This document shows, piece after piece, positions 18,066 to 26,223 of a DNA stretch of 64,000 nucleotides. Position 1 is the stretch's first letter, and each line of letters opens with the position of its first letter. Source of the stretch: Clostridiaceae bacterium. Lineage in GTDB: Bacteria; Bacillota; Clostridia; Lachnospirales; Lachnospiraceae. The notes beneath the pieces were generated by a model, which ran no database searches, was not told the DNA's origin, and was given only the letters and a program-made list of their open reading frames with translations. The position numbers and the translations under genes were made by a program. The stretch covers positions 19,038 through 83,037 of the forward strand of contig CAJTGE010000028.1 in NCBI GenBank assembly GCA_910575795.1. The letters run 5' to 3'.

Positions 18066-19940
18066 TTATTGTATAATGTCCATCAATTTACCCGCAATAT
18101 CCGCCATATGAGACGACGCCTTTTGTGTATCCTGCGAAATCCGCACATTTTCTTCCACAACGCCGGAAATCCGCTCAATCTGTCCCACTGCGCTGGCCAC
18201 AATATCCACATTCCGGCTGACCATATCCGCGATCTGTTCCACATTTTGGTTCGCCTTTCCGACATTTTCAGAAACAATGCCAAACGCCTCGGCCGTCTGA
18301 TCCGTAATAAGCTTTCCCTCTTCTGCAGCCCTGATCGAATTTGTGATCAGTTCATTCGTTTCCTTTGCAGCCTGCGAGCTTCTGGCGGCAAGCTCCCCTA
18401 CCTGGGCCGCCACGACCGTAAAGCCTTTTCCCATCTCGCCGGCCCTGGCCGCCTCAATGGAAGCATTCACGGAAAGCAGTTTCGTCTGCTGTGCGATAGA
18501 GTTGATCTCATCAATAATTTTTTCAATCGCCCTTGACATATCGCTCGTTCTCTGCATCGCTTCTTTCAATAATCGGATCTGGGACCTGGTTTCCTCCATC
18601 TTTTCCGTCGTCTCCCGGGTGGCTGCCATCACCCCGTTTGATGTGTTCACGCTGTCGTTCAGCTCCTGCGTGAGCTGTTCCATGATCTGCTTTAAATCCC
18701 CGACCGCTTTCTCCTGTTCGCCCGTCCCATAATAAATGCTGTCCGCATTTTTCTGGTTCTTACCTGATACCTGATTCAGATCAAGGCATGCGTTCTTCAC
18801 ATTCCGGATCATGGCGCGGTTATGCTCCACATCCTTTTCCTGCTGTTCCAGAAGCCGCCCGTTCTCCTGCATGTTCTGGCGGATACTCCCCACCATTTTA
18901 TTGATGCTGTCCGAGAGCTGCATGAATTCTGCATTTCCCCGTTCATGAACAGTCATATCAAAATTCCCGTCTGCGATCTCCTTCATGGAGCTTTTGATGC
19001 GGTTGATTCCCCGGACGATCTTTCGGTCCACCATGAGATTGATCATGAGCAGAAGCACGCCGAAAATAACCAGCATGCTGAGCGACACGACCAGCGTCTG
19101 CTCCTTGCGCGCATGGTAGTATTCGTCAGACGGCATAAAGGTTCCGATGATCCAGTCTCCATATGCCTCTGCCACATAATAGCCCCTGACCCCATCGATC
19201 ACCGCCTTCCCGTTTCCTGTAAACCCGGCGGGAAATCCGGCTTCTGTGGCCGGCGTTCCGATCAGCCCTTCGTTCCTGTGCGCTGCGATCACCCCGCTTT
19301 GCGCTTCGATGGCATAGACGTAGCCATCTGCGCCGAAATCGATATCCTTTAAAACCTCATGTATCTCTGTCCCGGCCAGCATAGCCTCCAGAACCTCGGG
19401 GCGCACGCCTGCCTGTATAAGCCCCCCTGCATCCTTTCTCGCCACGCCGATATACTGCATGACAACCCCCTCCGCCACATTGACCTGGGGCTCCTGCACA
19501 ATCTCGATCGAAGGATCATCGACAATCACCATAAAGGCATTGGACTGTTCGCCGCTTTTCATATCAAATCCAATATAGGCATCGATTGTACTGCCGGTGA
19601 TGATCCCATTCTCATCAATGATATGCAGTTCATTCACCATCAGCCTTTCCTTAATCTCATTCAGTTTTTCAGCATCGCCATTGATCGACGGATCAATGGC
19701 AAGCATATCTGCAAAGGCCCTCGTCTTCGCCAGATTATTTTCGCCCAGATTTTCAGTAAGGCTTGCAATATTCGTTTCATTGCTCACAATCTTTGCTTTT
19801 ACCATGTCCAGCTTATCCCGGCTGGAAGCCATATTCTCTTCCTGGCTGCTCACGGTCTGCAGTACAAAAATCGTGCTGATGGTGATAATGAGCGCTGTCA
19901 GCATATAAATGAACAAACGCCTGGTAAACATTTTTTTCAT
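18066..19940 (-). CDS. Methyl-accepting chemotaxis protein
   Basis: 624 aa from ATG 19940; the open frame extends upstream but through repeat sequence. Order: first membrane helix (residues ~7-28), a dCache-like extracellular domain, second helix near residue 280 (VSLSMLVIFGVLLLMINLMV), HAMP, then a signalling coiled coil. The hairpin tip reads ISAIAQQT-like INSIAQQTKLLSVNASIEAA. Senses an extracellular ligand and signals through CheA/CheW. No other chemotaxis genes are nearby. Confidence 0.95.
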   Translation of the reverse strand: MKKMFTRRLFIYMLTALIITISTIFVLQTVSSQEENMASSRDKLDMVKAKIVSNETNIASLTENLGENNLAKTRAFADMLAIDPSINGDAEKLNEIKERLMVNELHIIDENGIITGSTIDAYIGFDMKSGEQSNAFMVIVDDPSIEIVQEPQVNVAEGVVMQYIGVARKDAGGLIQAGVRPEVLEAMLAGTEIHEVLKDIDFGADGYVYAIEAQSGVIAAHRNEGLIGTPATEAGFPAGFTGNGKAVIDGVRGYYVAEAYGDWIIGTFMPSDEYYHARKEQTLVVSLSMLVIFGVLLLMINLMVDRKIVRGINRIKSSMKEIADGNFDMTVHERGNAEFMQLSDSINKMVGSIRQNMQENGRLLEQQEKDVEHNRAMIRNVKNACLDLNQVSGKNQKNADSIYYGTGEQEKAVGDLKQIMEQLTQELNDSVNTSNGVMAATRETTEKMEETRSQIRLLKEAMQRTSDMSRAIEKIIDEINSIAQQTKLLSVNASIEAARAGEMGKGFTVVAAQVGELAARSSQAAKETNELITNSIRAAEEGKLITDQTAEAFGIVSENVGKANQNVEQIADMVSRNVDIVASAVGQIERISGVVEENVRISQDTQKASSHMADIAGKLMDIIQ

Positions 19941-20096
19941 TGTATTATTTTCCTTCCCCGGTGTATGGTTGTGTTTTGTCTTTTGACTGTCTGAAATAAT
20001 GCAATTACCTCCCCCAACGTCTGCTCTCCGTTCCGGCAGCTTATGCGGAAAATGTTCTCTTTTTATTAATCGTTCATCCCCCTTTCCCCTCAGGCT

Positions 20097-20235
20097 TTCG
20101 AGCGCGTCTAACATGCGTTCTGCCGGATGTGCGTTCCGCTTTGTGGGAAACCTGCGCCAAATGAACGCGGCGCAGAGAGCTGCGTTACGTGAATTTTGGC
20201 CAGATAGACCGCAAAGCAAGGCGTGCAGATGCATC
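20097..20235. repeat. Intergenic repeat R2, copy 1
   Basis: About 140 bases resembling 47728-47875. Shared blocks include GTTCTGCCGSATGTGCGTT, CGCGGCGCAG, GCTGCGTTACG and ACCGCAAAGC. A short hairpin CGCAG/CTGCG lies in the middle. It lies upstream of the chemoreceptor gene, outside any supported CDS. Confidence 0.55.
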
Positions 20236-20359
20236 CCAAAACAGCGGACAGCAGCATGGTCATCGGATAGCATCACGGCGATCCGCATTTATATTTTACT
20301 GGTTCAATTGTAACATCGAAGAGATGAAGCGTCAATGAATTGATCCGGATTTTGTATAA

Positions 20360-20435
20360 ATTTCCGTACATCATCAAAATTTCCATATATCAGCAATATT
20401 TCCATATATCAGCAATATTTCCATATATCATCAAA
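20360..20435. repeat. Four tandem 19-bp direct repeats
   Basis: Exactly four head-to-tail units at 20360, 20379, 20398 and 20417. Units 2 and 3 are identical (ATTTCCATATATCAGCAAT); units 1 and 4 end in CATCAAA. No spacer, so this is not a CRISPR array. They lie just beyond the terminator-like R1 copy C. Confidence 0.85.
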
Positions 20436-20440
20436 AAAAG

Positions 20441-20546
20441 CCGGGGGCAGCTTCCATATCCCATGAACCTGCGCTCAGGGTCTTTCAAGACCCTGCCAGG
20501 CGCCAGCGCTTTCTGCTGGTTCCACATGGATATAGAAACTGCCCCA
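20441..20546 (-). terminator. Structured repeat R1, copy C, likely terminator of the injection-system operon
   Basis: Closing stem GGGGCAG/CTGCCCC; inner hairpin includes AGGGTC/GACCCT and the R1 core TGGATATAGAA. Read on the minus strand, the element begins eight bases after the stop of the 20554 gene and ends CTGCCCCCGGCTTTTTTTG, giving a good U-tract. This copy can therefore act as an intrinsic terminator. Confidence 0.65.
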
Positions 20547-20553
20547 GACTATA

Positions 20554-21243
20554 TTACTCAAACACTACTCCAAACCGCCCGAACAGCTCCTCACACACGC
20601 CCATATTGTAGGGGCCTGTGCTTGCCAATATCTCAGCTTCCTCTTTTGTCACGGCTGTCTCTCCTTCCCGGCTTTTGATCCGCTCCCGCCAGATGCGCTC
20701 TGCAATTTCCATTCTGCGGCTGTCCATGGAACCCTGGATCCGGTAATACTCCATGGCCTCCTCAAAAGGCATCATCTGGGACGTGAGGATATCGCCTCCG
20801 TGCAGAAGCCACTCTTCCTGGGAGTCATGGGAAAAAACTGCGCCGTCCTCTCCCCAGAATCCGGCGGTCACAAAGGGCAGCTCCCTGTCGCCTGCCTCAA
20901 ACAGTATGGACAGGGCCTCAGCCATCTCCCGCGTTTCCTCCGGCGCGCCCGCGTAGTGGAACGCCGCGTACTCGTCGGAGACAACCAGCTCGCTCCGCTC
21001 GCTGCCAAAATCGCGGAACATCCCCAGAATCAGGTTATGGTTTTCGTCAAACACAAGCGCTCCCTGCGCCCCGCCGCTGCCGCGCGTCACATAGATACCG
21101 CCGGACCACTCATGCTCTGTCAGGATAAACGGATACTCCGGAAGCATCACCGCATTCACGCACGATGCCAGGATACATCCCTCCCACAGCGCCGGCCCAT
21201 TGATGGAAAACCGGCTTATGGGCCTGTCTTCAAAATCGCTCAT
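20554..21243 (-). CDS. Hypothetical protein, last gene of the injection-system cluster
   Basis: 229 aa from ATG 21243 (AAGGAGG six bases upstream). Acidic, soluble, no signal peptide or membrane span. Contains YPFILTEHEWSGGIYVTRGS and a Glu-rich C-terminal helix region. No family recognised. Its size, acidity and position at the end of the effector block fit an immunity or accessory protein, which is inference only. Ends at the terminator-like R1 hairpin. Confidence 0.7.
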   Translation of the reverse strand: MSDFEDRPISRFSINGPALWEGCILASCVNAVMLPEYPFILTEHEWSGGIYVTRGSGGAQGALVFDENHNLILGMFRDFGSERSELVVSDEYAAFHYAGAPEETREMAEALSILFEAGDRELPFVTAGFWGEDGAVFSHDSQEEWLLHGGDILTSQMMPFEEAMEYYRIQGSMDSRRMEIAERIWRERIKSREGETAVTKEEAEILASTGPYNMGVCEELFGRFGVVFE

Positions 21244-21421
21244 TGGCTCCTCCTTTTTGATTACAATTAAGTTTATCATCACAAGTGCCGCAGAGCTCAG
21301 CAGGCAGCTTGACCGTTCCTTTAGCCAGATAATAATCTATGCGATCATAATAATCAACCGTCCACATTATATCTGGAAGCCAACCGCCGTAAGGAACCCG
21401 TTCTCCCGGCGGAAATTTAAT
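21230..21421 (-). CDS. Small hypothetical protein with probable ATT start
   Basis: 63 aa. The frame is open from an upstream TGA near 21440; it has protein-like composition (VPYGGWLPDIMWTVDYYDRI, then LPAELCGTCDDKLNCNQ). No ATG precedes this region; ATT at 21419-21421 follows AAAGGAAAGG at suitable spacing. The frame overlaps the start of the 20554 gene by 14 bases, as in coupled genes. It could instead be the tail of a gene that lost its 5' end. Confidence 0.45.
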   Translation of the reverse strand: MKFPPGERVPYGGWLPDIMWTVDYYDRIDYYLAKGTVKLPAELCGTCDDKLNCNQKGGANERF

Positions 21422-21459
21422 ATTATTTTTCCTTTCCTTTCACACCTGCGGTCTTGTTT

Positions 21460-21918
21460 TCAACCGGCATCCGCCTCTGCCTCTACTGTCTCTATCCTCT
21501 CAAGCTCCATATTTACATAACCGCGCCTCAGAAGACTTTCCGCCAGAGGCAGATTCACCACATACGATACCTTTTTATAATTGGGAACCATGAAAATGGG
21601 CGTCAGTCCCATCGGCCGCACCGCGCAGACCGATCCGTCCGGCGAAAACTGCGCCTCCTCCGGCGGCTGCTCCTTTGGATGGAACATCCAAAACCGGGGT
21701 TCTCCCGTCTCCTCTTCCACGCATGGGATAAATTCCATGTCCGGCAGGTACTGTTCCAAAAGTTCCTTAAAACGGTTGCTGATTAGCGGGCGGGGCCGCA
21801 TCGTAAAATCCGGCGCGTCCCCTTTTTTCGTAACTCGAAAGACCATGACTTCCTTATCATGGTTCACTTGCCGGATCGCCTGTCCTCCCTGATACGGCTT
21901 CATTAAAAAGTATTCCAT
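21460..21918 (-). CDS. Hypothetical immunity-like protein
   Basis: 152 aa, start ATG 21918 with GAGAGG upstream, overlapping the pentapeptide gene by 16 bases. Alpha/beta composition with ALLEQYLPDMEFIP-like helix (FKELLEQYLPDMEFIPCVEE) and no export signal. Shape resembles small immunity proteins encoded after polymorphic toxins; I cannot name the family. Paired with the preceding pentapeptide and HNH genes. Confidence 0.65.
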   Translation of the reverse strand: MEYFLMKPYQGGQAIRQVNHDKEVMVFRVTKKGDAPDFTMRPRPLISNRFKELLEQYLPDMEFIPCVEEETGEPRFWMFHPKEQPPEEAQFSPDGSVCAVRPMGLTPIFMVPNYKKVSYVVNLPLAESLLRRGYVNMELERIETVEAEADAG

Positions 21919-22973
21919 ACGGCCCTCTCCCTCTGCTCATCATCCACCTCGTAATAGGTTCTATGCGCGTCGTTAAACTGACAGCCCTCCAAATCCGCCC
22001 CAGAAAAATCAGCCGCCTCAATCCTCGTGAATGTAAAATCCGCATTTTTCAATTTACATCCTGCAAAGCTCGCCCGGTGATAGTCCGGTTTACGCCAGAC
22101 GTCCTCATTCGCCCTGCACATACTGTATGCCATTGTAAAGACAGCCCCTTCAAGGTCCGATCCGTCAAATTTCGCTCCTGTCAGCCAGGCATTCTGAAAG
22201 GATGCGTTTTTAGCCGAGCTATTGCACAGCCATGCGCCGGACAATGAAGCATTCTCGAAGCAGCACCCGTCCAGCACACAGCCGGAAAAATCGCATCCAG
22301 CCAGATCAAACCCTGAAAAATCCCAGCCTGAGCAGTCATATCCCCTGTAATCCCGGTACTGGTAATCCTCCCCCGGGCCTCTCCCGAACCATTCTTTCAG
22401 CTCCCCGGGCTTCATTCTGGGCATATAGCGACGGCATATAATCCCATACCCCATATATTCACAGACCCGCACCTGAAATTCATCCGTGATAGCCGCTCCC
22501 GCCGGCTCAAACCCCATGACTGCTCTCCTCCCGGCCATGTAGGCGTAATTCCAGAACAGATCTGCCGCTGTACACATACAGATCTCCCCCATGCGCTCCG
22601 GAAGCTTTGAGCGGTATTTCTTAATAAGCCCCTCCGTCTGCTGAATCAGAGATTCATAAAACGAAAAGAGCCCGCTCCCGTCTGCCTCCCCGGCTTGGGC
22701 CTGCTTAAGATCAGCATACCAGTCCGTCCCATAAACCATAACGGGAAGACGGTAATCGCCCTTTATAAGCCTCGTGCGCAGCATCGTGATCTCCATATAC
22801 TCCATCGCCGGGAAACCCTTTTCCTGCATTTGCACCACGCGCGCGCATGACTTCACAAGCGCCTCCCTAAAGGAAGCCGCCATCTCGTCCGCATGAGAAA
22901 AATACCAGTTATTCGCCGCGAAAAGCACCTCGTTTTTTATCTCAAAATACTCCTTCTGAAACTGTTCATCCAT
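21903..22973 (-). CDS. Pentapeptide-repeat protein
   Basis: 356 aa. Residues 1-200 are helical and unrecognised. Residues ~205-340 are pentapeptide repeats (CSGWDFSGFDLAGCDFSGCV, CFENASLSGAWL, KFDGSDLEGAVF, KNADFTFTRIEAADFSGADL) that should fold as a right-handed quadrilateral beta helix. Such proteins occur as immunity proteins, effectors or DNA mimics. It follows the HNH gene and precedes immunity-like genes in the injection-system operon, suggesting an effector-associated or protective role. Confidence 0.85.
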   Translation of the reverse strand: MDEQFQKEYFEIKNEVLFAANNWYFSHADEMAASFREALVKSCARVVQMQEKGFPAMEYMEITMLRTRLIKGDYRLPVMVYGTDWYADLKQAQAGEADGSGLFSFYESLIQQTEGLIKKYRSKLPERMGEICMCTAADLFWNYAYMAGRRAVMGFEPAGAAITDEFQVRVCEYMGYGIICRRYMPRMKPGELKEWFGRGPGEDYQYRDYRGYDCSGWDFSGFDLAGCDFSGCVLDGCCFENASLSGAWLCNSSAKNASFQNAWLTGAKFDGSDLEGAVFTMAYSMCRANEDVWRKPDYHRASFAGCKLKNADFTFTRIEAADFSGADLEGCQFNDAHRTYYEVDDEQRERAVWNTF

Positions 22974-23058
22974 CGCCTTTTCTGTCCCCCTCTATTCCTA
23001 TCCATGCCCGTTCTAACGCGTAACCGACCACATATTCTTCCGGCGTATACGCAGGCTG

Positions 23059-23958
23059 TCATGCTTCCGCCGCTTTTTTGGGGGGCGGCCATTCGCACGG
23101 ATTATCCAGTTTGCAGTCACGCGCAGGATCGCATATGCCGCTGGGCTTATCCGGCAACCCTTTCACATTGTTTTCCCTGGCCAGAAAATACTCCGTACAC
23201 TCATAAAGTTCATATCTTTTTTTATTCCACTTCTCATGATTAAGCACCTTCTGGCCGTCTCCCGGCGTCTCGTCTTCCTTAAGGGGACAAATACAGGGAC
23301 ATCCCGGCCCTTTGTCACTTTTTATCTGATTATCATAAAAGGTTATGACCATCGCATTGCAGAAACGGTTACACCCCCCTTTTGAGCGGGTACGTATATG
23401 GTCAACCGACCACATATCAGGCGTATATTCACCGCAGTACGGCAATAGTTCCTTTAACTTAACAGAAACCTCTTCCTCAATATCCTCGTCCGGATCCTCC
23501 TTCATAACCATCCCGTTCCTTACCAGGTTTGCGCGCAGAATCATGGACTTCTGGAAATTTGTAAAATCAGCGGTGTTATGAATATTTTTAGCAAGACTAC
23601 CCATGTTTCTTTGAATATACCCCTCATTGATAGCTGGAAACACCATCACTTTGCTCTTCTCCTGCGTATCAATAAGGTCGCTGAGTTCAGCATAAAACGG
23701 AAGCCTTCTTCTCTTCAAAGCCTTCTCCACCTTAGGTTTGATCTTGCTGTTGTCTATGACACATTTCTTCTCGCTGTATGCGATACACCCCATAGCCTGA
23801 CTCTTCTTCGGTCCGCTCCACACATCCACCCCATAGGGCTGCCGCATCATGCATTGTTCAAACGTCTCACAACCGCATCCCCCGTTCGGTTTATTTCCAG
23901 ACGGCTTTACAGGCGGCTTTTTTGCGGGTTTTGCTCCCTTTACTGCTTTCTGCCCCAT
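23059..23958 (-). CDS. HNH-type nuclease, candidate effector of the injection system
   Basis: 299 aa from ATG 23958 (GGAGG upstream). N-terminus is Lys/Pro-rich and disordered (KPAKKPPVKPSGNKPNGG), then a Cys-rich segment (CGCETFEQCM). The HNH core is VDHIRTRSKGGCNRFCNAM followed by FYDNQIKSDKG near residues 185-220, giving the D-H, N and N/K residues expected of HNH nucleases. C-terminal CPCICP could bind another metal. Encoded directly after the VgrG-like spike, the usual place for cargo. In-frame sequence after its TGA (QPAYTPEEYVVGYALERAW) also looks coding. Confidence 0.7.
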   Translation of the reverse strand: MGQKAVKGAKPAKKPPVKPSGNKPNGGCGCETFEQCMMRQPYGVDVWSGPKKSQAMGCIAYSEKKCVIDNSKIKPKVEKALKRRRLPFYAELSDLIDTQEKSKVMVFPAINEGYIQRNMGSLAKNIHNTADFTNFQKSMILRANLVRNGMVMKEDPDEDIEEEVSVKLKELLPYCGEYTPDMWSVDHIRTRSKGGCNRFCNAMVITFYDNQIKSDKGPGCPCICPLKEDETPGDGQKVLNHEKWNKKRYELYECTEYFLARENNVKGLPDKPSGICDPARDCKLDNPCEWPPPKKAAEA

Positions 23959-24016
23959 ACAATCCACCTCCAACTCCATTTAAACCATAACGGTTCTGAA
24001 AGCCTAAATCACAGCC

Positions 24017-25681
24017 TTAATTCTCCTTAATCTTCGACGCCTTCAGATCCATCGCCCCGTTCAGCTTGATCGAACTCGCCTTACACGAAATCCCCACCTG
24101 CGATTTGGCGCTGATATTCATCTTCTTATCCGAGCTCTGGGCCATATCCCCCTTGGCCGCGAGGGAGATCTTTTTCTCGCTGGCAATGGTCATATCCTTA
24201 TCCGAATTGACCACCAGCTCCTTTTTCGTCTCCATGCCCATCTTCTCCATAGCGGTGAACGTCATCTCCTTGCCGCTCTTTAAGACTGCGTCCGTCCCGG
24301 CCGTCATATGGATCTCCTTGCCGGCCCTGGCCCCGATCCCCAGGCCGGAATTAATACTCACGCCCAGCCCGGAATTCAAGATCATGCTTCCCCCGGCTGA
24401 CAGCGAGATATGCCCTGCCGCCGTCACGTCAATGCCGGACAGCGTATTCACCATGATCCCGTGCTGGGAAAACACCTCGATCCCGTTGTTCTCGTCAAGC
24501 CTTACATAAAGCCCGCCCGTCTTGGCCGTAATCAGGATCTCCGTCTCGCTGATCCGGATCTCCTTGTCATGGGGTGTCCTTAAATACTTCACATCCGGAT
24601 TCACCGTCCGGTCGCTTCCCGCCTGACGCCATGAGGACAGGGCCACAGCCATGCTCTCATCCTCCGTCGGGAACTGGATGCAGACCACATCGTCCGGCTC
24701 CGGCATCAGGTAAACGCCCGTGTGGTTTTCCGCGCTGTAAGGGGTAATATAGGGAAAGGCATACGCCGCCGCCGTGTCCTGGCTCTCATCCACACACAGC
24801 AGGACCTTTACGGTGTCATCCTTTACCTCCAGCACGCGCCCCGGCAGCGTAAGCCCCGTAATATGCCGGTTCCAGGCAGACGGGACCTTTAAGCCGTTCT
24901 CCGGGCACAGCACATACTGACAGGTCAGCACCGCGTCCGCCAGATGAAGCCGCGCCTCCCGCACAAACAGCGTATTGTCCCCGTAATCCACCGTATCGCC
25001 GATGGACAGCACGGAATCGTCGGCTGTCACCATGTATTCAACCGAATCCGCCGGAGCCACGTCCACCCCCGCCCCGGAATGCCTGCGGTAGCGCCTCAGA
25101 TTCTTCCCCACGGAAAAACGGTAGGACAGGAGGCTTCCCTTCTGGTTTCCCTTCGGAATGCCGAAATAAAAGGCCGGCTCCGTCACGGACGGCAGGAGCA
25201 CGCTGCTGTTGTGCGAGGCAATCCGCCTCAAAAACTCCCAGTTCGTCTCCTGATACTGGAGAAGAAGATTGCGCACGGACAGGGCCTCTGTCTCCATACC
25301 CGCCGAAAGGCCGCCCTCGGCCGCCAGGCTGTCCGCAATCTGCTGGTAATTCATGCCCGCATCCTGGAACGAGCGCGAAACCACCTCCGTGTCAGCCTTA
25401 ATGCTGAAGGAAACGGCCCACACCTCCAGATAATACACCTGCCCCTCAAAGGAAGCCCTGATATCCTGCACAAGCCCCTTAAAAATCACCTCCCCGGATC
25501 CGGAAACCGTAATCTCCGTCGAATCATCCGTGTCTGTCACAACCGAGTCCCCGGCCCCTTTGGGAATGATGCCTTTCAAATACATGGACGCATGCTGGTT
25601 CAGGGACTGCTCCACCTTCATCTCCACAATTCCTTCCACAGCAAAAGGGCTGACGCTCAGCCTGGTCACGTCAATTATCAT
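24017..25681 (-). CDS. VgrG-like / phage late control D spike protein
   Basis: 554 aa from ATG 25681 (GGAGGAGG upstream). Residues 1-250 match a gp27-like hub (late control D), including LLLQYQETNWEFLRRIASHN. Residues ~290-380 form a gp5-like OB fold (RVLEVKDDTVKVLLCVDESQ, then PYSAENHTGVYLMPEPDDVV). From ~400 onward short repeats rich in GKEIHMTAGTDAVLKSGKEM are typical of the trimeric beta-helix needle. It is the puncturing spike of contractile machines. No lysozyme domain and no C-terminal effector extension. Confidence 0.88.
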   Translation of the reverse strand: MIIDVTRLSVSPFAVEGIVEMKVEQSLNQHASMYLKGIIPKGAGDSVVTDTDDSTEITVSGSGEVIFKGLVQDIRASFEGQVYYLEVWAVSFSIKADTEVVSRSFQDAGMNYQQIADSLAAEGGLSAGMETEALSVRNLLLQYQETNWEFLRRIASHNSSVLLPSVTEPAFYFGIPKGNQKGSLLSYRFSVGKNLRRYRRHSGAGVDVAPADSVEYMVTADDSVLSIGDTVDYGDNTLFVREARLHLADAVLTCQYVLCPENGLKVPSAWNRHITGLTLPGRVLEVKDDTVKVLLCVDESQDTAAAYAFPYITPYSAENHTGVYLMPEPDDVVCIQFPTEDESMAVALSSWRQAGSDRTVNPDVKYLRTPHDKEIRISETEILITAKTGGLYVRLDENNGIEVFSQHGIMVNTLSGIDVTAAGHISLSAGGSMILNSGLGVSINSGLGIGARAGKEIHMTAGTDAVLKSGKEMTFTAMEKMGMETKKELVVNSDKDMTIASEKKISLAAKGDMAQSSDKKMNISAKSQVGISCKASSIKLNGAMDLKASKIKEN

Positions 25682-25769
25682 CTTCCTCCTCCTCTCCCTC
25701 GTCCTCTTCCTCTTCGCTCTCAATCAAAACCGCCATCCAGGCAATAAAATCCTCATCTCCGTACTCCAC
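25671..25769 (-). CDS. Very small acidic protein
   Basis: 32 aa from GTG 25769 with GGGAGGG six bases upstream; reads EYGDEDFIAWMAVLIESEEE and ends in a run of Glu/Asp. It overlaps the spike gene start by 11 bases. The same frame is open back to the DUF4280 stop at 25827. May be a chaperone or adaptor peptide, or simply an artefact of a Glu-rich purine tract. Uncertain. Confidence 0.4.
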   Translation of the reverse strand: MEYGDEDFIAWMAVLIESEEEEDEGEEEEDDN

Positions 25770-25826
25770 GATCCACCCTCCCGGCCTTACAAATGTCCGC
25801 TTAATTTCACCGCGCCCATTCTGCTG

Positions 25827-26159
25827 TTACTGTCCGTCCTTCTGTATCTTAATAATCCCGCCCCCGCAGGAGCAGATCGCCATCGAATCACTCATCAGCG
25901 CCGGCAGGCCCCCCACGGTCACATTCGTCTTCCCTTTCAGCCACACCCCGGCCACCATAGGCGTACACGGCACAGGCGGGGCCATCTTCGCGCACGTCCC
26001 AAAGGGCTTGATATTCACCATCGGCTTACAATCCCCGATATTTGCTTTTGCCTTCCCGTTAATCTCCACCCGGTTTACCGGCAGCACCGTCAGCGTCGAA
26101 GGCGCCGCCCCCAGCATACACTTCAGCGTGGCCCCATTCACCACATACGACTGTCCCAT
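25827..26159 (-). CDS. DUF4280 family PAAR-like tip protein
   Basis: 110 aa from ATG 26159 (GGAGGAG upstream). Pattern SYVVNGATLKCMLGAAPSTL, NIGDCKPMVNIKPFGTC and GLPALMSDSMAICSCGGG has the Cys and Gly spacing of DUF4280, a PAAR-like family that caps VgrG spikes. In gene order it comes just before the spike, consistent with the sharpened tip and possible metal binding by the cysteines. Confidence 0.88.
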   Translation of the reverse strand: MGQSYVVNGATLKCMLGAAPSTLTVLPVNRVEINGKAKANIGDCKPMVNIKPFGTCAKMAPPVPCTPMVAGVWLKGKTNVTVGGLPALMSDSMAICSCGGGIIKIQKDGQ

Positions 26160-26223
26160 ACCAAACTCCTCCTTACCTGTCTGACCGCTTTGCACAGCAT
26201 ACGGCGCTCTGCTCACGCCCGCT

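Noticed and set aside
18066..20288. 740 aa version of the chemoreceptor
   Set aside because: The 116 extra N-terminal codons run through repeat R2 and lack an RBS; ATG 19940 starts the membrane helix as expected.
20360..20435. Short CRISPR array
   Set aside because: Repeats are contiguous with no spacers, only four units, and no cas genes.
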